Source: Arthrobacter woluwensis (lineage in GTDB: Bacteria > Actinomycetota > Actinomycetes > Actinomycetales > Micrococcaceae). From it: a stretch of 64,000 bases of DNA. The stretch is from assembly GCF_900105345.1 (NCBI RefSeq), contig NZ_FNSN01000003.1:1302001-1366000 (forward strand). Direction: 5' to 3'. The notes under the pieces were generated by a model. It made no database searches. It was not told the origin of the DNA and saw only the letters and a program-made list of their open reading frames with translations. The position numbers and the translations under genes were made by a program. The first letter of the stretch is position 1. Each line of letters starts with the position of its first letter. Positions 52,625 through 61,234 of the stretch are shown here, piece by piece.

Positions 52625-53411
52625 TCAAAAAACAGTGAAGCGTGACGACGGCAGCTGGTTGACGGTCGATGTCTACGGCGACCCCGGCGCGCCCGGTCTC
52701 GTGATGGTGCCGGGCGTGATGAGCGACGCGCACTCCTGGGGCGCCGTCGCGCGGGCGATCACGGCCTGGCCTTCGGTCGCGGTGCTGAATCGCCGGGGGA
52801 GAGCGCCGTCGGGACCGCTCACCGCGGACTACTCCCTGGACGTCGAGGTGGGCGATCTGCTGGCGGTGCTGGAAGTCCTCGGTCCCGTGAAGGCCGTGTT
52901 CGGCTGGAGCTACGGGGGCCTGATCGCCCTGCTCGCCGCCGGCCGGCACACGATGGAGCAGGTGATCGCCTACGAGCCTGTCGGTCGACCGTTCGCCGCG
53001 GAGGCCCTTCCGGGCCTGCGGACGGCGGAGCAGGCACAGGACTGGGACCGGAGCGTCGAGATCGTCAACCGAGACATCTCAGGCTTCACGGCCGACTATG
53101 TCGCGGGGCTCCGGGCGGATCCCGCCGTCTGGGAGAAACTCCGGCGGTTCAGTGCGCCCCTGGCCGCCGAATTGACGGCGCTGAACGCAGTGGCGCTGCC
53201 GGAGACACTGGCGCGGAAAGCCGACCGAGTGGATCTCATCGTCGGGGAACTCAACCGACACGGCGAGCCCTATGGAACGGCGTTCGACGCCGTCGTGGGC
53301 CGGGTGCCGGGCGCGCGGGTCCACGAGCTCGCCGGAGTGGGTCACCTTGCGCATCTGGAGGACCCCGCAGGGCTGGGGCGTCTCCTCGACGCACTCGCCG
53401 GCAAGCCTTGA
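52611..53411 (+). CDS. Alpha/beta hydrolase under TetR control
   Basis: A 266-aa alpha/beta hydrolase. It has a VMVPGVMSDAHSWG oxyanion region, nucleophile in FGWSYGG, acid around VDLIVGELN or nearby, and the His in AGVGHLAHL. The usual hydrolase lid region lies around residues 125-190. Its N-terminus (MEQTIQKTVKRDDGSW) is encoded by half of the palindrome. Such small TetR-controlled hydrolases often detoxify esters or lactones; the substrate is unknown. No SD exists upstream; the start is leaderless. Confidence 0.85.
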   Translation: MEQTIQKTVKRDDGSWLTVDVYGDPGAPGLVMVPGVMSDAHSWGAVARAITAWPSVAVLNRRGRAPSGPLTADYSLDVEVGDLLAVLEVLGPVKAVFGWSYGGLIALLAAGRHTMEQVIAYEPVGRPFAAEALPGLRTAEQAQDWDRSVEIVNRDISGFTADYVAGLRADPAVWEKLRRFSAPLAAELTALNAVALPETLARKADRVDLIVGELNRHGEPYGTAFDAVVGRVPGARVHELAGVGHLAHLEDPAGLGRLLDALAGKP

Positions 53412-53427
53412 GGGCGCGCCGCAGGAC

Positions 53428-54303
53428 TCAGTCCAGCGTGTGAACCGTGGCGGAGTCCGCGAGCCGGGTCGCCATGACCGACACGGCGGACGGGTTCTCG
53501 TCCACGCAGACGAAGCGGCGACCGGTCTTCGCGGCCACCGCGCCGAGGGTTCCGGAGCCCGCGAAGAAGTCCAGGCACCAATCGCCAGGCCGGGTGGACG
53601 CCATGACCATGCGGCGCAGGAGCCCTTCCGGTTTCTGCGTCGGATAGCCCGTCTTCTCCTTGCCCGTGGGGGAGACGATGGTATGCCACCAGACGTCCGT
53701 AGGGAGCTTCCCGCGCTGGCGCTTCTCCTCGGTCACGAGACCGGGGGCCATGTACGGTTCGCGGTCCACCTCGGCCGCGTCGAAGTGATACGCCTCCGGG
53801 TCCTTGACGTAGACCAGGATGTTGTCGTGCTTGGCGGGCCAGCGGCGACGGGCGCGGGCGCCGTAGTCGTAGGCCCAGATGATCTCGTTGAGGAAGCACT
53901 CGCGCCCGAAGATCGCGTCGAGCATCACCTTGGCGTAGTGCACCTCGCGGTAGTCCAGGTGAAGGTACAGCGTTCCGTCCGGGGCCAGGAGACGCCATGC
54001 CTCACGCAAGCGGGGCTCAAGGAACGCCCAGTAGTCCTCGAAGGCGTCGTCGTAGCGATGCAGGTCCCCCCGGAGCGTCTGGTACGAGCGCCCCTGGAAG
54101 CCGATCCGGTCACCTTCGCCCTCCGCGCTGCGGACCATGGTGGTCTGCTGGCGGCGCTGGGTGCGACCCGTGTTGAACGGGGGATCGATGTAGATGAGCG
54201 TGAACGAGTCATCCGGCAGGGACGGCAGGAACCCGGCGTTGTCCGCTTGGACCACCAGGTTCCCGCCGTCCGGCTGCCAGAGCTGTTCAGCGGTCCGGGC
54301 CAT
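53428..54303 (-). CDS. Beta-class DNA methyltransferase, orphan
   Basis: A 291-aa DNA methyltransferase. Motif order is beta class: the catalytic DPPF (YIDPPFNTGRTQ) at residue ~38, then a target-recognition region (~70-210), the GYPTQKPEGLLRRMV motif X and the AdoMet motif FFAGSGTLGAVA near residue 245. DPPF is compatible with N6-adenine or N4-cytosine methylation. No restriction gene lies nearby, so it is an orphan, perhaps in regulation or repair. Stop is 8 bp... its start codon at 54303 lies 8 bp from the end of the helicase gene on the same strand, so the two may be co-transcribed. Confidence 0.88.
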   Translation of the reverse strand: MARTAEQLWQPDGGNLVVQADNAGFLPSLPDDSFTLIYIDPPFNTGRTQRRQQTTMVRSAEGEGDRIGFQGRSYQTLRGDLHRYDDAFEDYWAFLEPRLREAWRLLAPDGTLYLHLDYREVHYAKVMLDAIFGRECFLNEIIWAYDYGARARRRWPAKHDNILVYVKDPEAYHFDAAEVDREPYMAPGLVTEEKRQRGKLPTDVWWHTIVSPTGKEKTGYPTQKPEGLLRRMVMASTRPGDWCLDFFAGSGTLGAVAAKTGRRFVCVDENPSAVSVMATRLADSATVHTLD

Positions 54304-54311
54304 GGATCCCG

Positions 54312-55970
54312 TCAGGATTCCTGGGCGGGGGCGCCGGCCTCGCGGGCCACGACCTCGCCGTTGCGGCGGCGGGTGCGGTTGCGCGGGCGGCGGCGACGGG
54401 AGTCGTCGTCGCTCTTCTTCTCGGCGGCAGGCGCTTCGGTGGTCTCCGCGGCAGGCTGACGTGTCCGACGACGGCGGCCCTCGCCGTCTCCGGAAGCCCC
54501 CTCGCTGCGCCGGCCCTCGGAGCGGCGCTCGCCGCTGCGCTGACGGTCACCACGGGAGGACGACGACGGGCGCTTGGTCACGCGCTTTCCGGTCTCGCCC
54601 AGATCCTCGAGAACTTCGGCATCCACGCCGGCCAGGACGCGCTTGTCGCGGGGCAGGCGGCCCTTGGTGCCCTCCGGGATGTCCAGATCCGTGTAGAGGT
54701 GGGCGGAGGAGGAGTAGGTCTCGACCGGCTCGGCGAAGTCGAGGCCCAGAGCCTTGTTGATCAGGGCCCAGCGGGGCATGTCCTCCCAGTCCACGAAGGT
54801 CACGGCGGTGCCCTTGTTGCCGGCACGGCCCGTGCGGCCCACGCGGTGGAGGTAGATCTTCTCGTCCTCGACGCACTGGTAGTTGATGACGTGGGTGACA
54901 TCGTCGACGTCGATGCCGCGGGCGGCGACATCGGTGGCGACCAGGACGTCCACCTTGTTGTTGCGGAAGGCGCGCAGGGCCTGTTCGCGGGCGCCCTGGC
55001 CCAGGTCACCGTGCAGCGCGGCAGCGGCGAATCCGCGGTCCACGAGCTCCTCCGCGACCTTCGCGGCGGTGCGCTTGGTCTTGGTGAAGATGACGGTGCG
55101 GCCACGGCCACGGGCCTGCAGGATCCGCGAGACGACCTCGATCTTGTCGAGCGAGTGCGCGCGGTACACCAGCTGGCGGATGTCCCGCTTGGTCAGGCCT
55201 TCGTCGTCCGGGTCCGCCGCGCGGATGTGGGTGGGGCGCGTCATGTACCGGCGGGCCATGGCGATGACCGGGCCGGGCATGGTGGCGGAGAAGAGCATCG
55301 TCTGACGCGTGCCGGCCGGGGTGGCGGCCATCAGCGTCTCGACGTCCGGCAGGAAGCCGAGGTCCAGCATCTCGTCGGCCTCGTCCAGGATCACGATCTT
55401 GATGTTGGAGAGGTTCAGGTGGCGCTGCTTGTAGAGGTCGATCAGGCGGCCCGGCGTGCCGACCACCAGGTCGACGCCGTTCTGGAGCGCTTCGATCTGC
55501 GGCTCGTACGCACGGCCGCCGTAGATGGTGGCGATGCGGACCTGGTGCAGCCGGCTGGCGGTGGCGAGGTCGTTCGCGACCTGCACCGCGAGCTCGCGGG
55601 TCGGGACGATCACGAGGGCCTGCGGAGCGCCCGGGACCTGCAGCTTCGAGTACTTCGGGTCATCGCTGGTCACGATGCGCTCCAGCGCCGGGACGCCGAA
55701 GCCGAGGGTCTTGCCGGTGCCGGTCTTCGCCTGGCCGATGATGTCGTGCCCGCCGAGAGCGACGGGGAGTGTCAGCGCCTGGATGGGGAAGGGGTGGATG
55801 ATCCCGGCCTGGGCCAGGGAATCGACGATCTCGGTGCGGACACCGAAGTCCGCGAAGGTCTTCTGGACCTCGGCATGCGGTTCCGCCGTGGTGGTGATGG
55901 TCTCCTCCGGCTCGACACTCTCCGTGCCGCTGGTGTCGACCAGGACTTCATGACTGTGGGTTTCGCTCAC
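54312..55970 (-). CDS. DEAD-box RNA helicase (RhlE/CsdA-like)
   Basis: A 552-aa DEAD-box helicase. Motifs: Q motif (FADFGVRTEIVDSLAQAGIIHPFPIQ), AKTGTGKT (I), PTRELA (Ia), TPGRLID (Ib), DEADEML (II), SATMP (III), FTKTKRTA (IV), ATDVAARGIDVDD (V) and HRVGRTGRAG (VI). The C-terminal ~110 residues are rich in Arg, Ser and Glu and likely bind RNA. The GTG at 55970 has AAGGAGG 6 nt upstream and is preferred over the longer frame to 56108. It lies upstream of the methyltransferase gene in the same direction, and may unwind mRNA or rRNA in the cold. Confidence 0.95.
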   Translation of the reverse strand: MSETHSHEVLVDTSGTESVEPEETITTTAEPHAEVQKTFADFGVRTEIVDSLAQAGIIHPFPIQALTLPVALGGHDIIGQAKTGTGKTLGFGVPALERIVTSDDPKYSKLQVPGAPQALVIVPTRELAVQVANDLATASRLHQVRIATIYGGRAYEPQIEALQNGVDLVVGTPGRLIDLYKQRHLNLSNIKIVILDEADEMLDLGFLPDVETLMAATPAGTRQTMLFSATMPGPVIAMARRYMTRPTHIRAADPDDEGLTKRDIRQLVYRAHSLDKIEVVSRILQARGRGRTVIFTKTKRTAAKVAEELVDRGFAAAALHGDLGQGAREQALRAFRNNKVDVLVATDVAARGIDVDDVTHVINYQCVEDEKIYLHRVGRTGRAGNKGTAVTFVDWEDMPRWALINKALGLDFAEPVETYSSSAHLYTDLDIPEGTKGRLPRDKRVLAGVDAEVLEDLGETGKRVTKRPSSSSRGDRQRSGERRSEGRRSEGASGDGEGRRRRTRQPAAETTEAPAAEKKSDDDSRRRRPRNRTRRRNGEVVAREAGAPAQES

Positions 55971-56205
55971 GCGTGCCTCCTTGGCATTGCTCCGCCAGCG
56001 CCGGGACGGGCGTCTGCCAACCTTGGCGACGGCACCGGTCGTTCCAGGAAAGGTCCCGGAGAAGGCGGAGTACGGGTGGAAGCCGATCGCGGTCTGCGTG
56101 GGCCGCACTGGCGGCCATCAGGGGTGCCGGGCCCGTGAAGAACGGGCGGGGCGGGGGAAATCAATGGTCAATCAACGACCGGGCATCCATGACTACCCCC
56201 TCATT
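55971..56205. other. 235-bp spacer between helicase and ribonuclease genes
   Basis: No gene is seen. It must contain the helicase promoter and a ribonuclease terminator; CCCC-TCATTCTA-GGGG at about 56196-56212 is a weak hairpin at the ribonuclease stop. Confidence 0.4.
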
Positions 56206-57723
56206 CTAGGGGATGGAGGGCTGATTCCCTGGATTTCCTCCCTGGGCTGACCCCGAAGGCGCCTCCCCGGCCAGACTGAACGTGACCGTACGGCGCTGGA
56301 CGTCGGCGGCGTCCAGGCGCACCTTCACCCGCGTCCCGGGTTCCATGGCGCCGGTGCACCGCGCCGACACGGCGGGATCGAGCAACTGGACGGTGGCGAC
56401 CGGGGCGGTGGCGTTCTTGCCGTTGCCGGTCGAGATGACCACGGCGTCGAAGACCTCCCCGAGCCGGGGCAGCATGACGGCGGCCTCGACGGTGTCGATC
56501 GCGGCACGGTCCAGACGGGACGAGCGCTGCTCGGCGGCCTTCATGAGGTCCGGCACCTGGGGCAGGCTCTCTCTCGCCCACGCGGGGACCTCGGTGCCCT
56601 GGCTGAGCGCCTCGCACACCACGAGCACCCACCGGTCGACGAGCCGTCGCAGCGGCGCGGTCGCATGGGAGTACGGGGCTGCGATGGCGGCCTGGACGGT
56701 GTCGGCAGGGACCTCGCCGTCGAAGGCCACGTAGCCCGCCCCGCGGAAGAGGGCGGCCGCCGCGTGGATGATCGCGAGGTCTTTCGGCTGGGCGGGGTCG
56801 AGTGTCCTGAGGTATTGGCCGTAGCTCATGCCACCTGGGCCGTCGGCGCTCCAGGGCTTGCCGAGAGCGGCAGTCTGGCGTTCGAAGGTCTCGAGGGACC
56901 GCGCGTCCGGAGCCGGCATGGTCCGCAGGATGCCTACGGAGCCGCGCACCATCAGGTCCGCGGCGGCCATCCCGGTCATGAGGGAGATCTGCGCGTTCCA
57001 GTCCTCCACCGGGAGCGGGACTTCGGTGATGAGGCGGTAGGCCCCGGTCTCGGGGTCCTGTTCGACCACCTGCGCCGGGAGTTTCAGGGAGGCGCCGCCC
57101 CGGAGGCGTTCGAGCTCGATCCGTTTCAGCCCCACCTCCTTGAGGAGGCGCAGGCACTCGCTGGCGGTCCCGTCGTCGATGGCCTCCTGAACACCCTGGT
57201 AGCTCAGCTTGGCGCGCGATCGGACGCGGGCCCGGCGGACCGTGGCGTTCACGACGGCGGCGGTGGAGTCGAGCGTGAACTCCCAGAGGAAGGCGCCCCG
57301 GTCGACGTCGGGCAGCAGGCTGCCCGCGTCCTCGGATATCGCTTCAGGGTGCAGGGGGATGCGGCCGTCCGGCGCGTACAGGGTGAGCCCTCGACGCCGG
57401 CATTCGGCATCCAGCGCCCCGCCGGGTGTGACGAAGGAGGGCACGTCCGCGATGGCGTAGTAGACGGTGTATCCGTCGCCGTGACGTTCTATGAACACGG
57501 CCTGATCCAGGTCCGTGGAGGACGCCGGATCGATGGTCACGAGGTCCAGATCGGTGCGGTCCCAGGACGGCAGTTCCCGGGTGCGGATGACGCGCTCGGT
57601 CTCGTCGAGGACGTCAGGCGGGAAGGCCCGGGGGACTTCGAGTTCTTCGCGCAGTGCGGTGAGCGCCTCGGCGAGACCGTCCTGAACGCCCTGGGCGCCA
57701 CTGGGGATCCATGTGTTCGTCAC
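56206..57723 (-). CDS. RNB-domain ribonuclease (RNase II/R family)
   Basis: A 505-aa exoribonuclease: RNB domain from ~50 (VTIDPASSTDLDQAVFIER with the catalytic Asp cluster, then YYAIADVPSFV and PLHPEAISEDAGSL) to ~370 (PYSHATAPLRRLVDRW, conserved RNase II tyrosine region). The C-terminus (~420-480) is a short S1-like OB fold; the N-terminal cold-shock domains of E. coli RNase R are missing, as in other actinobacterial forms. The start was set at GTG 57723, six nt after TAGCCT, not at the GTG two codons earlier (57729), which abuts the -10. Confidence 0.92.
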   Translation of the reverse strand: MTNTWIPSGAQGVQDGLAEALTALREELEVPRAFPPDVLDETERVIRTRELPSWDRTDLDLVTIDPASSTDLDQAVFIERHGDGYTVYYAIADVPSFVTPGGALDAECRRRGLTLYAPDGRIPLHPEAISEDAGSLLPDVDRGAFLWEFTLDSTAAVVNATVRRARVRSRAKLSYQGVQEAIDDGTASECLRLLKEVGLKRIELERLRGGASLKLPAQVVEQDPETGAYRLITEVPLPVEDWNAQISLMTGMAAADLMVRGSVGILRTMPAPDARSLETFERQTAALGKPWSADGPGGMSYGQYLRTLDPAQPKDLAIIHAAAALFRGAGYVAFDGEVPADTVQAAIAAPYSHATAPLRRLVDRWVLVVCEALSQGTEVPAWARESLPQVPDLMKAAEQRSSRLDRAAIDTVEAAVMLPRLGEVFDAVVISTGNGKNATAPVATVQLLDPAVSARCTGAMEPGTRVKVRLDAADVQRRTVTFSLAGEAPSGSAQGGNPGNQPSIP

Positions 57724-57729
57724 GCTCAC

Positions 57730-57735
57730 AGGCTA
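57730..57735 (-). promoter_or_regulatory. -10 element of the RNB gene
   Basis: On the minus strand TAGCCT, then GTGAGC (6 nt), then the GTG at 57723. This spacing decides the start codon. Confidence 0.65.
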
Positions 57736-57855
57736 GCCCCCGGGCGGTCTCCCGGCTTCTCCGACATCCCGCCGAGTCCCGCTTCTGGCATACTGACTGC
57801 AAAATCATCACCGCGTGTCACGGCCGTCAGTGGCCAGTCAGGAGCAGGGCAAGCC

Positions 57856-58814
57856 ATGACGAATCAGCCCGAGTCCCATCAGCCGAATCCCCAGCAGCCG
57901 CCGGTCCCCCGCAGCCCCCGCAGGGTGCGCCGACCCAGCAGCCGACCCAGCAGGGGCAGCAGTCTGGTCAGCAGAACTGGAACCAGGCCCAGCAGCAGTA
58001 CGGACAGCCCCAGCAGTACGGGCAGCAGCAGGCTCAGAGTCCGTACCAGCAGCAGTACGGTCAGCCTCAGCAGTACAACCAGCCCCAGCAGTACAACCAG
58101 CAGCAGTACGGCCAGCAGTACAACCAACAGCAGTACGGGCAGGGCCAGCCCACTCAGCAGCAGGGGTACCCGCAGCAGTATCAGCAGTCCCCCCAGCAGG
58201 GGTACGCGCAGCAGCAGGGCCAGTACCAGCAGCCGGGCCAGGCCGCGCCTCAGCAGTACGGACAGGCCGGCGGATCGTATGCTCAGCCGCAGTATGGCAA
58301 TCAGCAGCAGCCGGTCTACGGCGGTCAGTCCGCCGCGCTGCCCGGCCCCCTCGATCCGGGAACGAACCTCGGCTTCATGGCCGCCATCAAGACCGTGTTC
58401 CGGAAGTACGCCACGTTCACCGGGCGTGCGGGCCGTCCGGAATTCTGGTGGTGGTTCGTCTTCGTGGCCGTGATCGCGGCGGTCCTCAGCACCCTTGCGG
58501 CGATCTTCTTCGGCACCGGCCTGTCGCAGGCGGTCGCCGACGGTGACTACACGGAGATCCCGGGCACCGGCCAGGCCCAGGTGAACACCAATGCCCTGAT
58601 GATCATCGGGTTCATCTTCTGGGGCATCGCGGGGCTGTTCTCGCTGGCGGTCCTCGTGCCGACCATCGCTGTCGGGGCCCGGCGCCTGCACGACGCCAAC
58701 TTCAGCGCCTGGTTCCTCTTCCTCTACCTGGTCCCGATCGGCAACCTGGTGCTCCTGTTCCTGTGGGCTCAGGCGCCCAAGCCGGAAGGCGCGCGTTTCG
58801 ACGTCCGCGTCTGA
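57856..58814 (+). CDS. DUF805 membrane protein with Q/Y-rich N-terminus (apparent frameshift)
   Basis: The first of three DUF805 paralogues. The ATG at 57856 opens MTNQPESHQPNPQQPP in frame 1, while the rest of the protein (QGAPTQQPTQQGQQ onward) is in frame 0. The change falls at a run of five C at 57906-57910; adding one C would give one continuous protein of about 319 aa. The N-terminal ~165 residues are Gln/Tyr/Pro-rich (QQYGQPQQY repeats). The C-terminal part is DUF805: FRKYATFTGRAGRPEFWWWF, helices and RRLHDANFSAWF. Whether this is a sequencing error or a true mutation cannot be told. Cation or stress functions are guesses. Confidence 0.75.
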
Positions 58815-58845
58815 CGCCGTCGTCGACAATCTGAACTGAGCCTGG

Positions 58846-58880
58846 AACGGCCGCCACGGAGTTTGTCCGTGGCGGCCGTT
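58846..58880 (+). terminator. Terminator after the first DUF805 gene
   Basis: A perfect 15-bp stem (58846-58860 with 58866-58880), loop GTTTG, followed by ACTTT. Confidence 0.85.
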
Positions 58881-58948
58881 ACTTTCCCTGACACGGATGG
58901 TGGGCGAGACTGGCGGGAGAACAGGACACCTCCAGCGAAAGCGTGATC

Positions 58949-59566
58949 ATGAGCCAGCCTCCGAACCACTCCGGCGACTTCCCATCCCAGCCCGGCGCGC
59001 AGCCGTATCCGCAGCCTCACCCGCCGGCATACCCCCAGGCCGGCCCCGCTTGGCAGCCTCCGGCATGGCAGGCGCCGGGCTGGGGCCAGCCCGCTCCCTT
59101 CGTGATCCGCCCTAAGGTGGGGTTCGTGGACGCCATCAAGTCCGGCTTCCGGAACTACGCCACCTTCAACGGCCGGGCCGTCAACTCCGAATTCTGGTGG
59201 TGGTTCGTCTTCGAGTACCTGGTCCTCGGGATCCTCGGCTACGTGGCGTACTTCTTCCTGTTCGTCGGCTTCATGACGTCGCTGGGCGGGGCGTTGTCGG
59301 ACTACTCGCGGACCGGGTACCGCAGCCGGGATGTCGACTTCATCTGGAGCGCTCCACTCGTGGCCGGAATCGTGTTGGGCGTCCTTTTCGTCGTCGTGGC
59401 GCTCGCGTTGCTCATCCCCGGGCTGGCCCTGCGGGTGCGCCGCCTGCATGATGCCGGCTACAGCGGCTGGTTCATCCTGCTGAGCCTCGCGCCGTTCGGT
59501 TCGGTGATCATCCTGGCGCTCCTGGCCATGGAGAGCAGCCCCGAAGGGATGAAGTACGGATATTAA
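58949..59566 (+). CDS. DUF805 membrane protein, second paralogue
   Basis: A 205-aa protein. The Pro/Gln-rich N-terminus (~55 residues, PYPQPHPPAYPQ) is shorter than in the other two. The DUF805 core then reads VGFVDAIKSGFRNYATFNGRAVNSEFWWWFVFEY, with four predicted helices and the signature RRLHDAGYSGWF before the last. The ATG at 58949 was chosen over the GTG at 58943. A short GAAAG lies upstream. No known function; the family is of polytopic membrane proteins common in Actinobacteria. Confidence 0.88.
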   Translation: MSQPPNHSGDFPSQPGAQPYPQPHPPAYPQAGPAWQPPAWQAPGWGQPAPFVIRPKVGFVDAIKSGFRNYATFNGRAVNSEFWWWFVFEYLVLGILGYVAYFFLFVGFMTSLGGALSDYSRTGYRSRDVDFIWSAPLVAGIVLGVLFVVVALALLIPGLALRVRRLHDAGYSGWFILLSLAPFGSVIILALLAMESSPEGMKYGY

Positions 59567-59572
59567 GCCTGT

Positions 59573-59596
59573 TCAATGGGGAGTTTTCCCCATTGA
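59573..59596 (+). terminator. Terminator after the second DUF805 gene
   Basis: A 10-bp stem, TCAATGGGGA (59573-59582) with TCCCCATTGA (59587-59596), and loop GTTT. Confidence 0.7.
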
Positions 59597-59670
59597 GCGA
59601 AGGGCGGAAGTGGTGGACACTGTACGGTAAAGAAGCATCAAGCGCACCCAGTTGAGGGAAAGACAGGACC

Positions 59671-60360
59671 ATGACGCAGCAACCCGATTGGCAGAACAAC
59701 AACAACGGCGGCCAGCCGCAGCAGCCGCCGCAGGCTCCCCAGTACGGCCAGCAGCCTCCGCAGGCTCCTCCGTACGGAGCACCCCAGGCGCCTCAGGCTC
59801 CTCAGTACGGCCAGCAGCAGTCGTACGGTCAGCAGGGCTACCAGCAGCAGCCCGCCAGCCCGTACGGCCAGCCCGCATACAGCGGTGGCCTCTACCCGCC
59901 CTACGTTCCGCGCCCGAGCGTCGGGTTCACGCAGGCCATCAAGATGGGCTTCGCCAACTACGCGAACTTCAAGGGCCGTGCCAGCCGCAGTGAGTTCTGG
60001 TGGTGGTACCTCTTCCAGGCGGTCGTCGCGGCGATCCCGGCGATCCTCGGCTACGCGCTGTTCGCGGGCGGGCTTCTCAGCCAGACTGCTGTCTACGATT
60101 CCGGCTACAGCAGCTCTGCCTCGGACGTCACCTTCACCGGTGGCATGGTGTTCGGCATGATCCTTATGATCATCGGCGGCATCATCAGCCTGGCGCTTCT
60201 GGTGCCGTTCATCGCCGTCGCGTGGCGCCGTCTGCATGACGCGGGCTTCCCCGGCCCGATGTTCTTCCTGTCGCTCATCCCGTACGTGGGTGGCATCATC
60301 CTCATCGTGCTGTGCGCCATGCCCAGCAAGCCGGAGGGCATGAAGTACGAGATCCAGTAG
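59671..60360 (+). CDS. DUF805 membrane protein, third paralogue
   Basis: A 229-aa protein with a Gln/Pro/Ala/Tyr-rich N-terminus of about 90 residues ([18 protein letters not shown]) and a DUF805 core: [31 protein letters not shown], four helices, and [26 protein letters not shown] lies before the ATG. It ends at a long hairpin next to thiE. The three genes probably arose by duplication of one DUF805 unit with later divergence of the disordered tails. Confidence 0.92.
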   Translation: MTQQPDWQNNNNGGQPQQPPQAPQYGQQPPQAPPYGAPQAPQAPQYGQQQSYGQQGYQQQPASPYGQPAYSGGLYPPYVPRPSVGFTQAIKMGFANYANFKGRASRSEFWWWYLFQAVVAAIPAILGYALFAGGLLSQTAVYDSGYSSSASDVTFTGGMVFGMILMIIGGIISLALLVPFIAVAWRRLHDAGFPGPMFFLSLIPYVGGIILIVLCAMPSKPEGMKYEIQ

Positions 60361-60375
60361 GTTCTGCTCCAACGC

Positions 60376-60418
60376 CGACAGCCCCGGCCCCTTCGCGAGA
60401 AGGTGGCCGGGGCTGTCG
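60376..60418. terminator. Bidirectional terminator between DUF805 and thiE
   Basis: CGACAGCCCCGGCC (60376-60389) pairs with GGCCGGGGCTGTCG (60405-60418); inside, CCTTC-GCGA-GAAGG extends the stem. It separates the convergent genes. Confidence 0.9.
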
Positions 60419-60432
60419 CAGTTTAAGAAGAG

Positions 60433-61095
60433 TCAGGCGTCGGGGAGCTCCGCCAGCAGGCGCCGGGCGGCGTCCGCGGGATCCGACGCCTCAGTGACGG
60501 CGCGGACCACGACCACGCGGCGCGCGCCGGCCTCGACCACCTGGGCCACGTTCCGGTGGTCGATGCCGCCGATGGCGAACCAGGGGACCGAGGTCCCGGT
60601 CGAGTCCGCGTACCGGACCAGATCGAGACCCACCCCGGCGCGTCCGGGCTTGGTCGGCGTGGCCCAGAGCGGTCCCACGCAGAAGTAGTCGGTCTCACCG
60701 CGGGCCGCGGCAGCGAGGGCTGCGTCCACCTGCTCCGGCGCATGGCTCGAGAGGCCCAGCACGACGTCGTCGGTCAGCAGGGAACGCGCGGCGGGGAGTG
60801 GCAGGTCCTTCTGGCCGAGGTGCAGCACCGGGCTGCCGGACAGGCGCGCGATGTCGGCGCGGTCATTCACGGCCCAGAGCTTCCCGTGCCGCTCCGCAGC
60901 GTCGCGGAGCACCGTGAGGAGTTCCAGTTCCTCGGCCGCTTCGATCGTCTTGTCCCGCAGCTGGATGATATCCACCCCGCCGGAATACGCGGCGTCCACG
61001 AAGTCCGCGAAGTCGCCTCGGTCCGCCCGCGAATCCGTGCAGACGTACAGCCGTGCCGCGGCGAGGGAAGGTGTCGCAATTGCTCGATTACCCAT
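60433..61095 (-). CDS. thiE: Thiamine-phosphate synthase
   Basis: A 220-aa TIM barrel that joins the pyrimidine (HMP-PP) and thiazole (THZ-P) moieties of thiamine. Landmarks: [43 protein letters not shown] and [11 protein letters not shown]. The ATG at 61095 has no SD; TAGGCT lies 7 nt upstream. It is divergent from thiO-thiS-thiG, whose leader carries a TPP riboswitch; thiE itself is not covered by the riboswitch. Thiamine pathway genes thiC, thiD and thiF are not in the window. Confidence 0.94.
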   Translation of the reverse strand: MGNRAIATPSLAAARLYVCTDSRADRGDFADFVDAAYSGGVDIIQLRDKTIEAAEELELLTVLRDAAERHGKLWAVNDRADIARLSGSPVLHLGQKDLPLPAARSLLTDDVVLGLSSHAPEQVDAALAAAARGETDYFCVGPLWATPTKPGRAGVGLDLVRYADSTGTSVPWFAIGGIDHRNVAQVVEAGARRVVVVRAVTEASDPADAARRLLAELPDA

Positions 61096-61102
61096 GGGCT
61101 TC

Positions 61103-61108
61103 AGCCTA
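61103..61108 (-). promoter_or_regulatory. -10 element of thiE
   Basis: On the minus strand TAGGCT, then GAAGCCC (7 nt), then ATG. Confidence 0.55.
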
Positions 61109-61115
61109 GTTCCTC

Positions 61116-61121
61116 TAGACT
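61116..61121 (+). promoter_or_regulatory. -10 element of the thiO operon
   Basis: TAGACT, placing the transcription start near 61128, at the beginning of the riboswitch. The thiE -10 lies 8 bp to its left on the other strand. Confidence 0.6.
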
Positions 61122-61130
61122 GGTCCGGTA

Positions 61131-61222
61131 CTGCGGGAGCCGGAGCGGATGGTCACATTCGCCGGCTGAGAGGGCTTGAGCGCCGACCGCCACACCTGAT
61201 CCGGTTAGTACCGGCGGAGGGA
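61131..61222 (+). ncRNA. TPP riboswitch (THI element)
   Basis: The leader of thiO contains the THI box: a GGAGC segment, GGCTGAGAGG, the CGACCGC-type turn, ACCTGATC-CGGTTAGTACCGGCGGAGGGAA. These are the conserved TPP-binding parts. Binding of thiamine diphosphate would reduce expression of thiO-thiS-thiG, probably by hiding the GAGGAGC ribosome site just downstream. Confidence 0.95.
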
Positions 61223-61234
61223 AGGACGAGGAGC

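Noticed and set aside
52613-52949. Longer TetR start beginning MEQTIYNSR or further upstream
   Set aside because: That ATG exists only because the palindrome mirrors the hydrolase start; TATAAT 6 nt before GTG 52574 gives a better start, and the extension overlaps the hydrolase gene.
57990-58320. Repetitive CAG/TAC-rich stretch resembling a short repeat array
   Set aside because: The units are irregular codons for Gln and Tyr within the DUF805 N-terminus, with no equal spacers; it is not a CRISPR array.
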